Shown here one piece after another: positions 13,490 to 15,284 of a stretch of DNA of 15,284 nucleotides. The notes below the pieces were generated by a model, which worked only from the letters and a program-made list of their open reading frames with translations, had not been told where the DNA came from and did no database searches. Source of the DNA: JBBRWV01 sp038248985 (GTDB lineage: Bacteria; Planctomycetota; Phycisphaerae; WQYP01); contig JBBRWV010000092.1 in NCBI GenBank assembly GCA_038248985.1, positions 1 through 15,284 on the forward strand. The letters run 5' to 3'. How positions within the stretch are numbered: position 1 is the first letter of the stretch; every line of letters starts with the position of its first letter. Made by a program: the position numbers and the translations under genes.

Positions 13490-14143
13490 TCACGCCCGCC
13501 CCCACCGGTTATACCCCATGATCAACACCACCGACATCACCCCCAACGCCACCACCGCCGGCGTCGCATTCACCAATTCCCCACTCGTAAAATCCGCGTA
13601 CACCGAGATCGGCAGCGTCGTCCGGCCCGGCTGCCATCCATACACCATCACCGTCGCCCCAAACTCCCCCAACGCCCGCGCAAACGCCAGCACCAGACCG
13701 CTCCCTATCCCCCGCCGCGCCAACGGCAAACTCACATGCCAAAACATCTGCCACCGCGTCGCCCCAAACAGCCGCGACACATCCTCCAACTCCCGATCCA
13801 CCCCCTCAAACGCCGCCTTCGCCGGCATGTACAACATCGGCAACGCCACCACCGCAGCCGCCATCACCGCCCCCTCAAACCGAAATATCACCGTGTACTC
13901 CCACATCTCGAAAAACCACCGCCCCACCACCCCGTGCCTCCCCAATACCATCAATATCACATACCCCACCACCGTCGGCGGCAACACCAGCGGCACCAGG
14001 ATCAACGCCTCCACCACGCTCTTGCCGACAAATCGCCGCCGCGACATCCCAAACGCCAGCGGCACCCCCACCACGCACGTCACCACCGTCGCCGCCAGTG
14101 CGATCTCCCCCGACAACAACAAACTCGCCCACATCGTACTCAT
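13490..14143 (-). CDS. modB: Molybdate ABC transporter permease ModB
   Basis: 217 residues, the inner-membrane channel subunit for molybdate (or tungstate) import. Hydrophobic helices lie at about 8-32, 44-67, 90-107, 147-168 and 196-211, the five-helix core usual for ModB. The cytoplasmic EAA loop that docks the ATPase is EDVSRLFGATRWQMFWHVSLP (key residues Gly127, Ala128, Pro140; ~120-140), and the family block FARALGEFGATVMVYG (154-169) follows. The start ATG (14143) overlaps the modA stop in ATGA, indicating coupled translation. No ATPase gene follows: the next gene is a convergent aldo/keto reductase. The subunit therefore needs a ModC encoded elsewhere. Length and motifs look intact. 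Confidence 0.92.
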   Translation of the reverse strand: MSTMWASLLLSGEIALAATVVTCVVGVPLAFGMSRRRFVGKSVVEALILVPLVLPPTVVGYVILMVLGRHGVVGRWFFEMWEYTVIFRFEGAVMAAAVVALPMLYMPAKAAFEGVDRELEDVSRLFGATRWQMFWHVSLPLARRGIGSGLVLAFARALGEFGATVMVYGWQPGRTTLPISVYADFTSGELVNATPAVVALGVMSVVLIMGYNRWGRA

Positions 14144-14958
14144 CGCCCTGGCACCGTCGTCGGTGTCGCCGGCGCCGTCGTCGCGCCCGCCGCCACGCGC
14201 ACCCTAAACCCCTTCTCCACCAACACCTTCCGCGCCGCCTCCGTCTTCAAATACTCCAAAAACTTCACCGCCCCCGCCCGCTGCTTGCTCCCCTTGATCA
14301 CCACCGCCGGATACTCAATCGCCTCATGCCACTTCTCCTCCGCCACTTCCACCACCCGCACCTTCTCCCCCGATTGCCGCGCATCCGTCGCATACACCAA
14401 CCCCCCCGCCACATCCCCGCTCTCCACATACGCCAGCACCTGCCGCACATTCGTCCCATACACCAACCGCCCCTTCACCTGCTCCCCCATCTTGAGCGTC
14501 GTCAAAACCGCCATCGCATACTCCCCCGCCGGCACGCTCTTCGGATCCCCGATCGCAATCTTCTTAAACTTCCCCTGCGCCAAATCCGCGATCGACCCCG
14601 GCGCCTCCTTCGCCCCCGCCGGCACCACCAGCACCAGCCGATTCCCCGCCACCACCTGCCGCGTCCCCGCCTCCGCCATCCCCCCTTTCACCAACTCCTC
14701 CACCTGCTTGTTCGCCGCGGCAATAAACACATCCGCCTTCGCCCCCTCCGTGATCTGCCGCGCCAACTGCCCCGACGCCCCAAACGTCAGCACCACCTCC
14801 TCTCCCCCCGCCTCCGTATACCCCTTCGCAATCTCCGTCACCGCCTCCTTCAAACTCACCGCCACCGACACCCGCACCTCCCCCGCCGCCGCCACCCCCG
14901 CCCACAAAAACAAACCTCCCAAAAATCCCCCCACAACTTTCTGAAAACTTCCCTGCAT
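14140..14958 (-). CDS. modA: Molybdate-binding protein ModA
   Basis: 272 residues, the periplasmic binding protein that delivers molybdate or tungstate to ModB. ATG 14958 is chosen because AAGAAGG lies ~8 bases upstream and because it begins a signal peptide (hydrophobic 8-25, cleavage near AAA/GEV at 25); the frame stays open to 15114, but that part is low-complexity and not protein-like. Recognisable ModA blocks are VAVSLKEAVTEIA (32-44, oxyanion-binding Ser), TFGASGQLARQI (58-69, Ser62 ligand), DVFIAAAN (76-83), and IGDPKSVPAGEYA (136-148). The C terminus ends in an Ala/Thr/Pro-rich tail (~256-272), unusual for the family. Overlaps modB by ATGA. The coding strand is G-rich, as for all minus-strand genes here. 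Confidence 0.93.
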   Translation of the reverse strand: MQGSFQKVVGGFLGGLFLWAGVAAAGEVRVSVAVSLKEAVTEIAKGYTEAGGEEVVLTFGASGQLARQITEGAKADVFIAAANKQVEELVKGGMAEAGTRQVVAGNRLVLVVPAGAKEAPGSIADLAQGKFKKIAIGDPKSVPAGEYAMAVLTTLKMGEQVKGRLVYGTNVRQVLAYVESGDVAGGLVYATDARQSGEKVRVVEVAEEKWHEAIEYPAVVIKGSKQRAGAVKFLEYLKTEAARKVLVEKGFRVRVAAGATTAPATPTTVPGR

Positions 14959-15284
14959 AAAAATAACCTTCTTCAAAAATTCTCCCCTCCATTCCCTTCC
15001 CCATCCCGCCCCCGACTTGTATCCCTCCCCTCCAACCCGGTCAAGCAAAATTCCCCCCGCCCCTCGGCCCCCAGCCGCAAATGACGGTGGAGGTGATGCG
15101 GACGATTGCGTCATGGGGATTCCTTCTTCCCCCGTCAGGGTACCTGACGCCCCTTACGATTTGCCCCCTCGCGCTCCGCATCCTCACAAACCCTCAAATT
15201 TAACCCCAATACCGTTCAACGAAGCATAACTATGGAATCTCGGAACCCTTGAGTAGGCTGCGGGTAGTGGTGGTGCACGGCGCG
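14959..15284 (-). other. Upstream region of modA to the window edge
   Basis: 326 bases with no supported gene. On the minus strand it is purine-rich (long GGGG/GGAGG stretches) up to about 15060. A perfect hairpin occurs at 15130-15146. I could not find a ModE-type operator or a molybdenum-cofactor riboswitch by eye, and no convincing -35/-10 pair was found. The last ~50 bases (15233 on) contain only a six-codon frame. Confidence 0.5.
15130..15146. repeat. Perfect 7-bp inverted repeat CGTCAGG-GTA-CCTGACG
   Basis: Arms 15130-15136 and 15140-15146 with a 3-base centre, flanked on both sides by CCCC on the + strand (GGGG on the minus strand). It lies ~172 bases upstream of modA. There is no T-run. 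Candidate regulator site for modAB, or a terminator-like hairpin of an upstream unit; not resolved. Confidence 0.4.

Noticed and set aside
13365..14944. Long + strand frames over modB and modA
   Set aside because: Shadows of modAB: Arg/His/Pro- or Thr/Ser-rich without domains, whereas the minus strand encodes recognisable ModA and ModB.
14959..15284. Molybdenum-cofactor riboswitch or ModE operator upstream of modA
   Set aside because: No matching conserved stems or TATATAA-type half-sites found by eye; only one simple hairpin is present.

Overview
The window looks like chromosomal DNA from a GC-rich bacterium, most likely of the PVC superphylum (Planctomycetota, perhaps Phycisphaerae-like, or Verrucomicrobiota). 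The evidence is the combination of a very large secreted protein with CBM9-like ends and a beta-propeller, an ECF sigma factor paired with an anti-sigma-like protein that carries a pseudopilin (H-x9-DG type) domain, a squalene-cyclase-like secreted fragment and a DinB-fold protein. This is a judgement from protein style, not a database result. From about 690 onward the + strand is strongly C-rich whichever strand carries the gene. The first ~580 bases lack this bias and hold only debris: the end of a transposase, the last ~45 codons of a kdpE-type response regulator, and, convergent to it, the possible tail of a membrane protein.

Layout. 1-680: mobile-element and decayed-gene zone. 692-1964: a two-gene unit of exported proteins, an SGNH/GDSL-type lipoprotein and a small lipoprotein with a carboxypeptidase-regulatory-like (Ig-fold) domain. 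The second is out of frame, and removing one C from each of two CCCC runs restores it. 2100-6005: a 1301-residue exported protein closed by a strong intrinsic terminator. 6136-6924: two adjacent small three-helix membrane proteins of unknown role. 6925-7250: an AT-richer leader with inverted repeats in front of a three-part DNA-binding protein (coiled coil, XRE-type HTH, C-terminal winged-helix-like part; 7251-7910). 8080-9017: a truncated secreted cyclase-barrel-type protein and a DinB-fold protein. 9129-10480: a CbiX/SirB-type chelatase with an added four-cysteine tail, and a P-loop nucleoside/pantothenate-type kinase. 10490-12138 (minus): ECF sigma factor followed by its probable membrane regulator, with an AAC-N16-CGT promoter in front. 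12344-13288: an aldo/keto reductase. 13490-14958 (minus): modA and modB of a molybdate ABC transporter overlapping by ATGA, with no modC in the window.

How the parts work together. Three units are clear: the exported-protein block (692-6005), the sigma/regulator pair with a probably autoregulated promoter, and modAB. CbiX (siroheme/cobalamin branch) and ModAB both concern metal cofactors but are not in one operon. The sigma operon and the aldo/keto reductase diverge from a 205-base region whose -35 element is a palindrome, so a shared control region is possible. No CRISPR array, rRNA, tRNA or complete mobile element was seen. The most unusual items are the pseudopilin-type sigma regulator, the Cys4 tail on CbiX, the three-part DNA-binding protein, and the two-frameshift lipoprotein gene.
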